DNA from: Scalindua sp964344685
Lineage (GTDB): Bacteria > Planctomycetota > Brocadiia > Brocadiales > Scalinduaceae
Direction: 5' to 3'
Assembly: GCA_964344685.1 (NCBI GenBank)
Contig: CAYFOK010000015.1
Coordinates: 1-64,000, forward strand
DNA: 64,000 bases
Each line of letters starts with the position of its first letter. The first letter of the stretch is position 1. The position numbers were made by a program, and so were the translations under genes. This document shows positions 17,482-26,133 of this stretch, one piece after another. Under the pieces are notes generated by a model. That model did not search any database and had not been told where the DNA came from. It saw only the letters and a program-made list of their open reading frames with translations.

Positions 17482-19008
17482 ATGTTTATGCTAAATCAAA
17501 TTGTAGGTATTGGGAGCTTAGGCATAATAGATAACTTGCGTTTGATTGTTATTATAGCAATCTTTATTGGTATTATTATTGTACTTTTGTACCGCAGGTT
17601 TACAAAAAGCGGAAGAAAGACGAATGGAAAATATATGCGGGCAACAAATCCATATGACAGTAGCAGTAAAGAAAAAAGACATTCTGCTGATGTGGTAGAT
17701 GACTTTATGAGTATTGAAGAAGAAATAAAAGCGAAGAAAGATGGAAATTATAAAGCAACTACAGAGCCGGAAGTGGAAATAGAGGAAAAATCAGTTGTCA
17801 GTCTGGAAACAATAGAAGAAAATATTAAAAACATAGAGACGCAAATTACTGCAAAATTTGCAGAAGTCATAAAAGACGTGAAGGGTAAAATAACGGCAAA
17901 GTTTACAACAGAGATGGAAGAGGTAAAGGCGGAATTTACTACCAGAATTGAAGCATTAATTTCAAAGATGGAAGAGAGAGAGAAAGATGTTGTAAATAAA
18001 ATAGAAAGAAGGATTAATTCGAAAGTTCAAGAAACTTTAAAGAAGATGGATGATAGGGTTAGTACTGCACTTCAAAGTCAAAAAAATTCAACAGCTTCGG
18101 TCTTGGAAAAACTAGTTGATTCATTGCGCACAGTAGAAGTGCCTGCAGATGACATGGTTTCTGAAGAAACGCAGAAGGCGGTCGAAGAGAAGGTTAATAG
18201 CGAGGAAGTGGGAGAAAAAGATTTCTGGAATACGTTGAAAGAAACACCAGTTAAAGATAAAGGTGAGATAGGTGATTCAGCCAGTTCCTTACAGGCAGAT
18301 GAGTCACCTGATAATGTTATGCCTTCTGATGAATCTAAATGTGCATTGCCTGAGGAAATAGAGGTTGGCGGGGCCGGGGAAAAGACTGAGGTCAAAGAAG
18401 ATACAAGAATGGATGAAGAAGAACCAATTCCATTACAGGAGACGCGGAAAGAAGTACCAGAGAAAGTGGCAGGGGACTTGGGTGAATTTGATATGCAGGA
18501 GTTCTTAGATGAAGTGCCTGTTAGTGCTCCAACGTCTGGCAAAGCTGAAGCAGTTGTTGAAGAAGAAGGCGTAGTTCAAGAGGAAGAGTTAGAAGTGCAA
18601 TCTGAAGAGGCAGTAGATGTGAAATTAGAAGCAAAAGAGACGATTGTTTCACCACAGGAAACGGGGGGAAAAGTACCAGAGAAGGTCGTAGCAGACTCAG
18701 CTGATTTAGATATACAGGAATTCCTTGACGAAGTGCCTGTTGATGCTTCATCTTCTGAAGAGCCTAAATTGGTAGCTGAAGAAGAGGAAGTGGCGTCAGA
18801 GGAAATAAAAGAAGGTGCTTTTGGTGTACCATCTGAAGACAAAGCAGGTGTAAATCTGGAAAAGAAAGAGTCAATTACTTCACCAGGAAAAGATGAGGAA
18901 GAGGTGTTAGAAAGTACTGAAGGGGACTCGGCTGATTTTGATATACAAGAATTTTTGGATGAACTGGAAAGCCTCCCTTCTGAAAACGATCCGGAAACAG
19001 AAAAGTGA
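17482..19008 (+). CDS. membrane-anchored acidic coiled-coil repeat protein
   Basis: A 508-residue protein of no recognised family. One N-terminal transmembrane helix (~20-41, LRLIVIIAIFIGIIIVLLY) is followed by a basic patch (RRFTKSGRK), so the large C-terminal part should be cytoplasmic. A coiled-coil region (~105-225) with heptad-like Glu/Lys comes next. The rest is a highly acidic, probably disordered tail of ~75-residue repeats. Each repeat ends in a near-identical (D/E)(F/L)D(I/M)QEFLDE motif, at residues 334, 407 and 484. The repeated motif looks like a short linear binding motif presented in three copies. It converges on gpsA. Confidence 0.8.
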   Translation: MFMLNQIVGIGSLGIIDNLRLIVIIAIFIGIIIVLLYRRFTKSGRKTNGKYMRATNPYDSSSKEKRHSADVVDDFMSIEEEIKAKKDGNYKATTEPEVEIEEKSVVSLETIEENIKNIETQITAKFAEVIKDVKGKITAKFTTEMEEVKAEFTTRIEALISKMEEREKDVVNKIERRINSKVQETLKKMDDRVSTALQSQKNSTASVLEKLVDSLRTVEVPADDMVSEETQKAVEEKVNSEEVGEKDFWNTLKETPVKDKGEIGDSASSLQADESPDNVMPSDESKCALPEEIEVGGAGEKTEVKEDTRMDEEEPIPLQETRKEVPEKVAGDLGEFDMQEFLDEVPVSAPTSGKAEAVVEEEGVVQEEELEVQSEEAVDVKLEAKETIVSPQETGGKVPEKVVADSADLDIQEFLDEVPVDASSSEEPKLVAEEEEVASEEIKEGAFGVPSEDKAGVNLEKKESITSPGKDEEEVLESTEGDSADFDIQEFLDELESLPSENDPETEK

Positions 19009-19035
19009 TGGTACCGGACCAAGCCCGCATGGTAA

Positions 19036-20070
19036 TTATTTTTTACTAAGGTGTACGCCTTCTATCTCTGATTTGGGTTCGCGGATCATTAGCTCCTTTA
19101 CTGCTTTCATCGGATTTTTACCTTCAAAAAGTACATTAAAAATTTCCTTAGTGATAGGCATTTCAACATCATATTTCTTTGCTAGTTCGCAAACCGATTT
19201 AGTAGTCAATATTCCTTCTGCAATTTGGTCCATTTCCTCCATGACCTGGGACAATTTTTTTCCTTTGGCAATTAACTCACCTACCATACGATTTCTGCCG
19301 TAGGGGCTTACACAAGTGGTTATTAGATCTCCCAACCCTGCAAGTCCTGAAAAAGTGTCCCTCTGGCCTCCCATTGCAACTCCCAATCGTGTAGTTTCTG
19401 CCAGCCCTCTGGTTATCAATGCGGCTTTTGAATTGTCACCAAAACCGAGACCGTCACATATTCCTGCTGCAATTGCTATTACATTTTTAACTGAAGTTCC
19501 AATCTCGACGCCTATGACATCACTGTTTGTATATACGCGAAAGTGTTCTGTTATAAAGAGTTCCTGTATTTCTGTCGCCAGCTTAAAATCTTCAGATGTG
19601 GCCACAACCGTAGTTGGAAGTTCCCTTGCTACTTCTTCTGCATGACTTGGCCCCAGGAGCAGTGCAATAGGTGGATCGCCTAATACGTCTTTAAGTATTT
19701 CGCTTCCGCGCATGAGCGTTTCATTTTCAATGCCTTTTATTACGCTTACGATTGGTGTTCCTGGTACATAGCTGTTTTTTAGCGGATGAATGGTCTTTCT
19801 TACATAAGGTGTGGGTATGGCAACTACTATAATATTGGCTTCGTTTTGTGCGGCTTCTAAATCTGAAGTTATTTGTAGGTCAGGTGGGAGCGAGATCTCC
19901 TTCAGATATTTTTTGTTTATTCTATTTTTTTTTAAAGACTCTACATAGCTTGGTGTTGAACCCCAAAGGGTAACGTTATGCCCCTTGCTGTGTAGTACAA
20001 GTGAAAGTGCAGTGCCCCAACCACCTGTACCTAGGACTGCTATTCTTCTTGTTGACTTTTTCTTTTCCAT
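19036..20070 (-). CDS. gpsA: glycerol-3-phosphate dehydrogenase [NAD(P)+]
   Basis: A 344-residue GpsA, reducing dihydroxyacetone phosphate to sn-glycerol-3-phosphate for phospholipid synthesis. It shows the N-terminal Rossmann motif VLGTGGWGTALS, catalytic Lys regions SVIKGIE and VEIGTSVKNVIAIA, and GLAGLGDLITT. Length is normal. It lies 76 bp downstream of glyA on the same strand and may be co-transcribed with it. Confidence 0.97.
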   Translation of the reverse strand: MEKKKSTRRIAVLGTGGWGTALSLVLHSKGHNVTLWGSTPSYVESLKKNRINKKYLKEISLPPDLQITSDLEAAQNEANIIVVAIPTPYVRKTIHPLKNSYVPGTPIVSVIKGIENETLMRGSEILKDVLGDPPIALLLGPSHAEEVARELPTTVVATSEDFKLATEIQELFITEHFRVYTNSDVIGVEIGTSVKNVIAIAAGICDGLGFGDNSKAALITRGLAETTRLGVAMGGQRDTFSGLAGLGDLITTCVSPYGRNRMVGELIAKGKKLSQVMEEMDQIAEGILTTKSVCELAKKYDVEMPITKEIFNVLFEGKNPMKAVKELMIREPKSEIEGVHLSKK

Positions 20071-20146
20071 TGAAGATTTAGATCATCTGTTTTGAGGTTT
20101 TAAATAACGTGTTGTTTTTAGGGAGGGGAAAGACATTTGATAAAAA

Positions 20147-21403
20147 TTAATCCTGAAAATCAGTGATATCTTTGTAAATAGGGTAAGTTGTACAAAACGC
20201 TACAACCTCATCTTTTATTTCTTTCAATTTGTTTTCATCATCACTGGCATTTAGTGCAAGATTAATCCAGTTGGCAATTTTTAACATTTCAGGCTCTTTC
20301 ATGCCGCGTGTAGTAACAGAAGGAGTACCCATTCTTATTCCGCTTGGATCATTTGCTGTCCTTTTGTCATATGGGATCATATTCCTGTTTAGGATAATGC
20401 CCGCTTTTTCCAGGGTTACCTGTGCTTCCGTCCCTGAAATACCTTTGTTAGACAGGTCTATGAGGAAAAGGTGGTTATCTGTGCCTCCTGAGACTATTCT
20501 GTAACCCATGTTTTGTAGTTCACTACACAGTTTATTTGTGTTTTTAAGCGTCTGGATTTGAGCGTCTTTGAACTCTTGAGTATTTGCTTCCTTAAATGCT
20601 ACTGCCTTTGCAGCTATAACGTGCATTAATGGCCCACCTTGGATACCAGGGAAAATTTGCTGATCTATTTTAGATGCGTATTTGGACTTACAGAGTATTA
20701 TCCCACCCCTCGGCCCTCTGAGAGTTTTATGCGTCGAGGTCGTTACAAAATCAGCGAGTGGTACGGGATCCTGGTGCAATCCTGCTACGATCAGTCCTGC
20801 TATGTGAGCAACATCTGCTAATAAAAAAGCGCCTACTTCATCTGCGATTTTTTTGAATTCCGCGAAATCAAATTCTCTTGGATAAGCACTGGCACCTGCA
20901 ATTATCATGTGCGGATTACTTTCTTTAGCAAGTTTTCTTACTACATCATAATCTATATATCCGGTTTCTTCACTTACACCATAAGTTATTTTTTCGTACA
21001 GTTGTCCTGAAAAGTTCTTTTTGAAGCCGTGTGTAAGGTGTCCGCCGTGTGAAAGGTCCATGCTCAGAATCTTATTTCCCGGGGATAATGAAGAAAACAA
21101 TACGGCCATATTTGCCGATGAACCTGAATGTGGTTGGACGTTAACATGTTCTGCTCCAAAAATATCCTTTGCTCGCTCCACGGCAAGCTTTTCAGCTATA
21201 TCAATCTCTCCACAACCGGCATACCATCGTTTATCAGGGTAGCCTTCAGCGTATTTATTAGTCATTATTGAACCTTGAGCCTGCATTACTGCAGTACTGC
21301 AGTAATTTTCAGAAGCAATCAATTCAATGTGAGTTTGCTGTCTTTTAACTTCGTCGCGGATTGCCGCGAAAATTTCTGGGTCAACAGTTTTTAGGGTATT
21401 CAT
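20147..21403 (-). CDS. glyA: serine hydroxymethyltransferase
   Basis: A 418-residue PLP enzyme interconverting serine and glycine with tetrahydrofolate, the main source of one-carbon units. It has the IELIASENY N-terminal motif and the PLP-lysine motif TTSTHKTLRGPRGG; the lysine of THK is the internal aldimine. Size is standard. It lies between prfB and gpsA in the same direction. Confidence 0.97.
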   Translation of the reverse strand: MNTLKTVDPEIFAAIRDEVKRQQTHIELIASENYCSTAVMQAQGSIMTNKYAEGYPDKRWYAGCGEIDIAEKLAVERAKDIFGAEHVNVQPHSGSSANMAVLFSSLSPGNKILSMDLSHGGHLTHGFKKNFSGQLYEKITYGVSEETGYIDYDVVRKLAKESNPHMIIAGASAYPREFDFAEFKKIADEVGAFLLADVAHIAGLIVAGLHQDPVPLADFVTTSTHKTLRGPRGGIILCKSKYASKIDQQIFPGIQGGPLMHVIAAKAVAFKEANTQEFKDAQIQTLKNTNKLCSELQNMGYRIVSGGTDNHLFLIDLSNKGISGTEAQVTLEKAGIILNRNMIPYDKRTANDPSGIRMGTPSVTTRGMKEPEMLKIANWINLALNASDDENKLKEIKDEVVAFCTTYPIYKDITDFQD

Positions 21404-21455
21404 AATAATTTAGAAATATGTTCAGTTCGAAATATTAAAGTTAATTCGATAAATT

Positions 21456-22566
21456 CTATTTACCTATTTTCCATTTTAAATATGCCGTAAGGAAATCATC
21501 AATTTCCCCATCAAGGAATGATTGCGTTTTACCGGTCTCACATCCCGTACGCAAATCTTTTATCATTGTATAAGGTTGCAGTACATATGATCTTATCTGG
21601 TGTCCCCACGCAATCTCACCCTTCTCATCATAAGCATTTGCGTACTCTTTTTCTAGTTCTTTCTCTTTTATCTGATATAATCTCGATTTTAACATTTTCA
21701 TCGCCGTAGCTTTATTTTTATGCTGAGACCTGTCGTTCTGGCATTGTGTTATGATGCCTGTTGGTAAATGAGTAATCCTGACAGCAGAAGATGTTTTATT
21801 GACGTGTTGGCCTCCTGCGCCGGATGAACGGTAGGTATCTATTTTTAAGTCTTTTTCGTTGATGTCAATATCGATTTCAACATCAATTTCAGGAATTACA
21901 TCAATTGCTGCAAACGAAGTGTGGCGTCTGCTGTTAGAATCGAATGGTGATATTCGAACCAGACGGTGGACACCGATCTCAGATTTTAAATAACCGTATG
22001 CAAAGCTTCCTTTGATCACGGTAGTTACTCTTTTAACACCTGCTTCTTCACCTGGCAGAAGATCAATTGTTTCCATGGAAAAGCCATTTCTTTCCGCCCA
22101 CATACTATACATTCTTAATAACATAGAGGCCCAATCACATGATTCAGTACCTCCTGCACCGGCATGAATGTTAAGATATGCATTACAGCCATCATTTTTC
22201 CCGTTCAGCATCATACGTAATTCAAGTTTCTCAAGCTTTTGGGTAAATGATTGCAGGTCACTTGCTATTTCTGCTTCTAATTCTTCGTTGCCGTCCTCAC
22301 TCTCTTCTTCAGCAAGCTCTGATAAATCAACGACATCATTAAGCGATTTCTGCAATTCCTGAAAAGGCACAGTCAATTCTTTTAACACCTTTAATCTCTT
22401 AACGGTAGACTGCGCTTTTTCCTTGTTATTCCAGAAATCAGCATTTGCTAACTGCGCTTCTATATCATCCTGTTCTTTTTCCTTTGAAGTCAGGTCAAAG
22501 AGAGTCCCGTAAATGTACGAGCCTGTTTTTTAGCGGATTTAGTTGTTTTTCAATACTTTTGATCAT
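21456..22566 (-). CDS. prfB: peptide chain release factor 2, with programmed +1 frameshift
   Basis: RF2 recognises UGA and UAA and triggers peptide release. The start is ATG 22566 with AGAGG upstream. Codons 1-23 read to CTT (22500-22498), followed by an in-frame TGA (22497-22495). Skipping T 22497 shifts to the long frame GAC CTG ACT..., which runs to 21456, for a ~369-residue product. CTT TGA C is the classic autoregulatory RF2 shift site. The main frame carries the RF2 tripeptide SPF (VRISPFDS) and the catalytic GGQ (GAGGQHVNKT). A CGGGA tract sits just before the site, a weak counterpart of the stimulatory internal Shine-Dalgarno. An annotation starting at 22388 would lose the first ~60 residues. 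Confidence 0.95.
22497..22512 (-). promoter_or_regulatory. RF2 recoding site (CTT TGA C)
   Basis: The minus-strand sequence CGGGACTCTCTTTGAC spans this site (22509-22494). Low RF2 slows decoding of TGA and lets the ribosome slip +1 on CTT, so RF2 controls its own synthesis. This is established for prfB in other bacteria and inferred here from the identical slip site and frame geometry. Confidence 0.88.
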
Positions 22567-22676
22567 TTTCAACCTCTTATTATCAAACGATTTCCTGATT
22601 TCGAGTCGGAATTATAGTTTATGGAAATATTAAAGTCAAATTGTTTTTAACAGTAGAAAATATTAGTTGAAATGAT

Positions 22677-22717
22677 GCGGAAAATCAGGTAAATTTACTG
22701 TTTCCGCAACTGTGCGG
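22677..22717 (+). promoter_or_regulatory. thrS leader with two mutually exclusive hairpins
   Basis: Hairpin 1 pairs GCGGAAA (22677-22683) with TTTCCGC (22701-22707) around an inner palindrome GTAAATTTAC. Hairpin 2 pairs CCGCA (22704-22708) with TGCGG (22713-22717). They share 22704-22707 and cannot form together. This could be a control leader for thrS and the following infC-rpmI-rplT genes; no experimental or family evidence supports it. Confidence 0.35.
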
Positions 22718-22742
22718 GGACATTTACTATAACAGACTGAAA

Positions 22743-24665
22743 ATGGTTAAGATAACACTGCCAGACGGTATTGAAAGGAAATATGAGGATAAGGTCACTG
22801 TCAAGGATGTGGCTTGTGATATTGATGAAAAAAATCGTGGTAAGGCAATAGCTGGTAAGCTAAACAGTACGCTTGTAGATCTTGATAGCCAGATTGAGAC
22901 GGACACAACCTTAGATCTTGTGATGGCTGATTCTGAAGAAGGTCTTGAGATACTCAGGCACAGTACTGCTCATGTTATGGCCCAGGCAGTTACTAATTTA
23001 TATCATAATGCTAAACTAGGGATTGGTCCTTCTATCAAGGACGGTTTCTACTATGACTTTGATTTGGAGACAACTCTGTCAGATGAGGACCTTGAGTCGA
23101 TAGAGGCAGAGATGAAGAGGATTATTGAGTCTGACGAGACATTTGATCGTTTTGAAGAGACCAATGATACCGCTATAAAAAGGATGGAAGAGTCGGGTCA
23201 GAGTTACAAGGTGGAGTTAATTAAGGGGCTGGAAGATGAGACTGTTTCTTTTTATAGGCAGGGTGACTTTGTGGACCTGTGCAGAGGGCCGCATTTGGTC
23301 AGCACAAAAAAAATTGTGGCATTTAAACTGTTAAGTGTTGCTGGAGCATACTGGCGTGGGAAAGAAACCAATCCGATGCTTCAGAGGATATATGGTACGG
23401 CTTTTACAAATAAGAAGGATTTAAGAGTACATCTAAAGCTTTTAGAAGAGGCCAAAAAACGTGACCATAGGAAAATTGGTACCGCTTTAGACCTTTACAG
23501 TTTTCATGATGAGGGTGGTCCCGGTCTTGCATTCTGGCATCCAAAAGGGGCCAGAATAAGAAACATTATCGAAACGTTTTGGAGGGAAGAGCATTATAAA
23601 CGTGGATACGAAGTGGTTTATAGCCCTCACATTGCTAAAATAGATCTTTGGAAAACAAGTGGTCATCTGGACTTTTATAAAGAGAGTATGTTTTCTCCTA
23701 TAGATGTTGACGGGCAGGAGTATATCTTAAAGCCTATGAATTGTCCTTTTGCGATTCTTATGTATCAAACTAAGGTTCGTAGTTATCGTGATTTGCCGCA
23801 AAGGTGGGGCGAGCTTGGAACTGTTTATAGATATGAGAGGTCAGGGGTTTTGCATGGGCTTTTAAGAGTTCGTGGTTTTACTCAGGACGATGCCCATGTG
23901 TTCTGCAGGCCAGATCAATTAAAGAATGAAATAGTTGATATTTTAGATCTGGCTCAATATATGCTTCAAAGCTTTGGGTTTGATGAATACGAAATAGAAC
24001 TTGCTGTCAGAGGTAAGGGGGAATCTGATAAGTATATTGGAGAAAATGAGAACTGGATTCTTGCTGAAGATGCTCTAAAGAGTGCCCTTGAACAAAAAGA
24101 GCTGGAATATACCAGGGAAGAAGGTGAGGCAAAATTTTATGGACCGGCTATCGATATAAAGATAAAGGATGCTCTGGGCAGGGGCTGGCAGGGACCAACC
24201 ATTCAGGTAGATTTTAATTTACCTGAAAGGTTTGATGTTAATTATATCGCTTCTGATGGTAAGAAGCACAAGGTCGTGATGGTACATCGTACCGTACTTG
24301 GCGCCATGGAGAGATTCGTTGGGTGTTTGTTGGAACATTATGCAGGTGATTTTCCTTTATGGCTGGCACCTACACAAGTCAGGGTGCTGCCAATAACGGA
24401 CGCCCATGATGAATATAGTAAAAAGATAAAGAACAGATTGTCAGAGATAGGTATCCGTGCTGATTGTGATTTGCGGAACGAGAAGACTGGCTTTAAAATC
24501 AGGGAAGGTACTTTGGATAAAATTCCTTATTTGCTAATTATAGGCGATAGGGAATTAGAGGAAGAGACTGTTTCGGTTAGAAGTCGTAAGAACGGAGACG
24601 AGGGATCTCTGCCCTTGTCAGAATTCCTGTTACGTGTTGAACTGGAGTCTAAGAATAAAACTTAG
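22743..24665 (+). CDS. thrS: threonyl-tRNA synthetase
   Basis: A 640-residue full-length class II synthetase. It has an N-terminal TGS domain (1-~62), an editing/SAD domain (~65-225, with the HSTAHVMAQAV motif, whose two His bind zinc), the catalytic core with MNCPFAILMY, RYERSGVLHGLLRVRGFTQDD, and an anticodon-binding domain from ~540. It heads the conserved thrS-infC-rpmI-rplT-pheS-pheT cluster. No close ribosome site is seen before the ATG, but a hairpin leader lies upstream. Confidence 0.97.
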   Translation: MVKITLPDGIERKYEDKVTVKDVACDIDEKNRGKAIAGKLNSTLVDLDSQIETDTTLDLVMADSEEGLEILRHSTAHVMAQAVTNLYHNAKLGIGPSIKDGFYYDFDLETTLSDEDLESIEAEMKRIIESDETFDRFEETNDTAIKRMEESGQSYKVELIKGLEDETVSFYRQGDFVDLCRGPHLVSTKKIVAFKLLSVAGAYWRGKETNPMLQRIYGTAFTNKKDLRVHLKLLEEAKKRDHRKIGTALDLYSFHDEGGPGLAFWHPKGARIRNIIETFWREEHYKRGYEVVYSPHIAKIDLWKTSGHLDFYKESMFSPIDVDGQEYILKPMNCPFAILMYQTKVRSYRDLPQRWGELGTVYRYERSGVLHGLLRVRGFTQDDAHVFCRPDQLKNEIVDILDLAQYMLQSFGFDEYEIELAVRGKGESDKYIGENENWILAEDALKSALEQKELEYTREEGEAKFYGPAIDIKIKDALGRGWQGPTIQVDFNLPERFDVNYIASDGKKHKVVMVHRTVLGAMERFVGCLLEHYAGDFPLWLAPTQVRVLPITDAHDEYSKKIKNRLSEIGIRADCDLRNEKTGFKIREGTLDKIPYLLIIGDRELEEETVSVRSRKNGDEGSLPLSEFLLRVELESKNKT

Positions 24666-24715
24666 TATTTCTGTAGGAATGGCATATTGTAATATTTTAG
24701 AAGGGGGGTGTAGAG

Positions 24716-25216
24716 ATCTCGAAATACCAGAGAGTTAATGAAAGAATATATGCTAAAACTGTAAGGCTTGTTGCAGAAGATGGTACTCAGTTGGGTGTAT
24801 TAAAAAGGGTTGATGCGCTCAATAAGGCGATGGAGTTGGGCCTTGATCTGGTTGAGGTTTCGCCAGATACGGATCCTCCGGTGTGCCGCCTTCTGAATTA
24901 TGGTAAATACAAATATAAACTGAGTAAAAAGTCACATCAGAAAAGCCGAGTTGTCCAATTGAAGGAGATCAGGGTTAGGCCAAAGATTGGAGCTCATGAT
25001 TTGCAGACGAAAGTTAAGAGTGCCAGAAAATTCCTTGAAAGAAAGGATAGGGTTCTGATTAACATGATGTTCAGGGGTAGGGAGAGGGCACACAAAGATA
25101 TGGCTAAAGAAATATTTGATGAAATTATTAGATCTCTGGAAGATGTTGCCAAGGTGGAATCGCAAGCAAAGTCAACAGGGCGAAGTATGGGGATTATCTT
25201 AACACCAAAAGTATAA
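24716..25216 (+). CDS. infC: translation initiation factor IF-3, AUC start codon
   Basis: IF-3 binds 30S subunits and proofreads the start codon. The family N-terminus (QRVNERIYAKTVRLV) lies upstream of any ATG, GTG or TTG in frame. The only well-placed start is ATC at 24716, 7 nt after an AAGGGGGG ribosome site (24701-24708). The nearby ATGs at 24738 and 24750 are out of frame and soon hit a stop. infC starts with AUU/AUC-type codons in many bacteria, because IF-3 represses such starts and so autoregulates. The product is 166 residues, with linker and C-domain complete (VRPKIGAHDLQTK, MMFRGRE). A start at TTG 24791 would delete the N-domain. Confidence 0.92.
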   Translation: MSKYQRVNERIYAKTVRLVAEDGTQLGVLKRVDALNKAMELGLDLVEVSPDTDPPVCRLLNYGKYKYKLSKKSHQKSRVVQLKEIRVRPKIGAHDLQTKVKSARKFLERKDRVLINMMFRGRERAHKDMAKEIFDEIIRSLEDVAKVESQAKSTGRSMGIILTPKV

Positions 25217-25254
25217 CATTAAGGTTTAAAAGTAGAAAGTGAAGGAGTATCGGA

Positions 25255-25452
25255 ATGCCAAAATTAAAAACGCATAAAGGTCTTGCGAAAAGGTTTAGAG
25301 TTTCACCTAACGGCAAGATTAAGAGAAGAAAGGCCTTTGCAGGTCATTTAATGTCAGGGAAAACTGGTGATCGTAAAAGGGCACTGAAGAGAACAAGCCT
25401 CGTGTCAAAGGGGTTTGTCAGGCCAATTTTACGTGCTTTAGGAAAAGCATAG
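25255..25452 (+). CDS. rpmI: 50S ribosomal protein bL35
   Basis: A 65-residue, very basic protein with the bL35 signature MPKLKTHKGLAKRF and the internal GHL...K segment. It sits in the normal infC-rpmI-rplT order with a GAAGGAG ribosome site before the ATG. Confidence 0.97.
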   Translation: MPKLKTHKGLAKRFRVSPNGKIKRRKAFAGHLMSGKTGDRKRALKRTSLVSKGFVRPILRALGKA

Positions 25453-25489
25453 TCAAAATTTTAGAATAAGCGCAAGAAAGGTTTTAGAG

Positions 25490-25843
25490 ATGCCAAGAGC
25501 AAGAAAAGGATCAGCAAGAAAACAAGCAAGAAAAAGACTTCTAAATGCAACAAAAGGGTATTGGGGAGGTAGAGGTAATCTTTTTAGAAAGGCCAGTGAA
25601 ACATATGTTAGAGCTATGGCCTTTTCCTATAGAGATAGAAAATGTAAAAGAAGAAATTTCAGAAAGCTTTGGATAATACGCATAAATGCTGCTGCAAAAA
25701 TGCGAGGGATAAATTATAGTCGTTTTATCAACGGATTAATAAAAGCTAATGTTGTAGTAGACAGGAAGATGCTAGCGGAAGCAGCAGTAAACGATCCTGT
25801 CGCTTTTGATAAATTGGTTGAGTTGTCAAAGCAACATATTTAA
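25490..25843 (+). CDS. rplT: 50S ribosomal protein bL20
   Basis: A 117-residue bL20, an early assembly protein of the large subunit, with the basic N-terminal arm (MPRARKGSARKQARK) and globular part (FSYRDRKCKRRNFRKLWI, INAAAKMRGINYSRFI). Normal length. A hairpin follows directly after the stop. In other bacteria L20 represses its own operon; no operator was identified here. Confidence 0.97.
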   Translation: MPRARKGSARKQARKRLLNATKGYWGGRGNLFRKASETYVRAMAFSYRDRKCKRRNFRKLWIIRINAAAKMRGINYSRFINGLIKANVVVDRKMLAEAAVNDPVAFDKLVELSKQHI

Positions 25844-25876
25844 AGCCAGAGTGCGTTCCATACGTTCTGGCTTTTC
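25844..25876 (+). terminator. hairpin terminator after rplT
   Basis: AGCCAGA (25844-25850) pairs with TCTGGCT (25866-25872) across a partly paired loop, followed by TTTT. The T run is short, so readthrough into pheST is possible. Confidence 0.6.
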
Positions 25877-26133
25877 CACTCTTTTTGGGTTGTCATTTGA
25901 TTAATAATCCTCAATAATCAATCTGCAATTTTAAATATTGTTAAATACCTTTCTTTTTGGTCCAAATGGACTTGAAGGTTACCAGTGTAACCTTGGAATC
26001 CCTGTAAAAACGGGGTTGACGCTTTGGTTAAACAGAATGGAATTCCGTTTGCACGTTATACTCTCCCTTAATATAAACATTTGTTTGTGGAACAAAACTA
26101 ACTGAATTGGCTACCGTAGGGAGCTGGTTTATT
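25877..26133 (+). promoter_or_regulatory. pheS leader region with small hairpins
   Basis: The gap before pheS holds AAGGTTA/TAACCTT around 25974-25993, CCCTGT/ACGGGG just after, and an imperfect repeat around GGAATTCC (~26039). A 13-codon ORF begins at the ATG near 25967 but encodes no phenylalanine, so a classical Phe attenuator is not supported. No clear promoter was found. Confidence 0.3.

Noticed and set aside
24791..25216. infC starting at TTG 24791
   Set aside because: This removes the conserved IF-3 N-domain; the upstream ATC with a perfect ribosome site is preferred.
25967..26008. 13-codon leader peptide before pheS as a phenylalanine attenuator
   Set aside because: It encodes no phenylalanine and no terminator/antiterminator pair was found.
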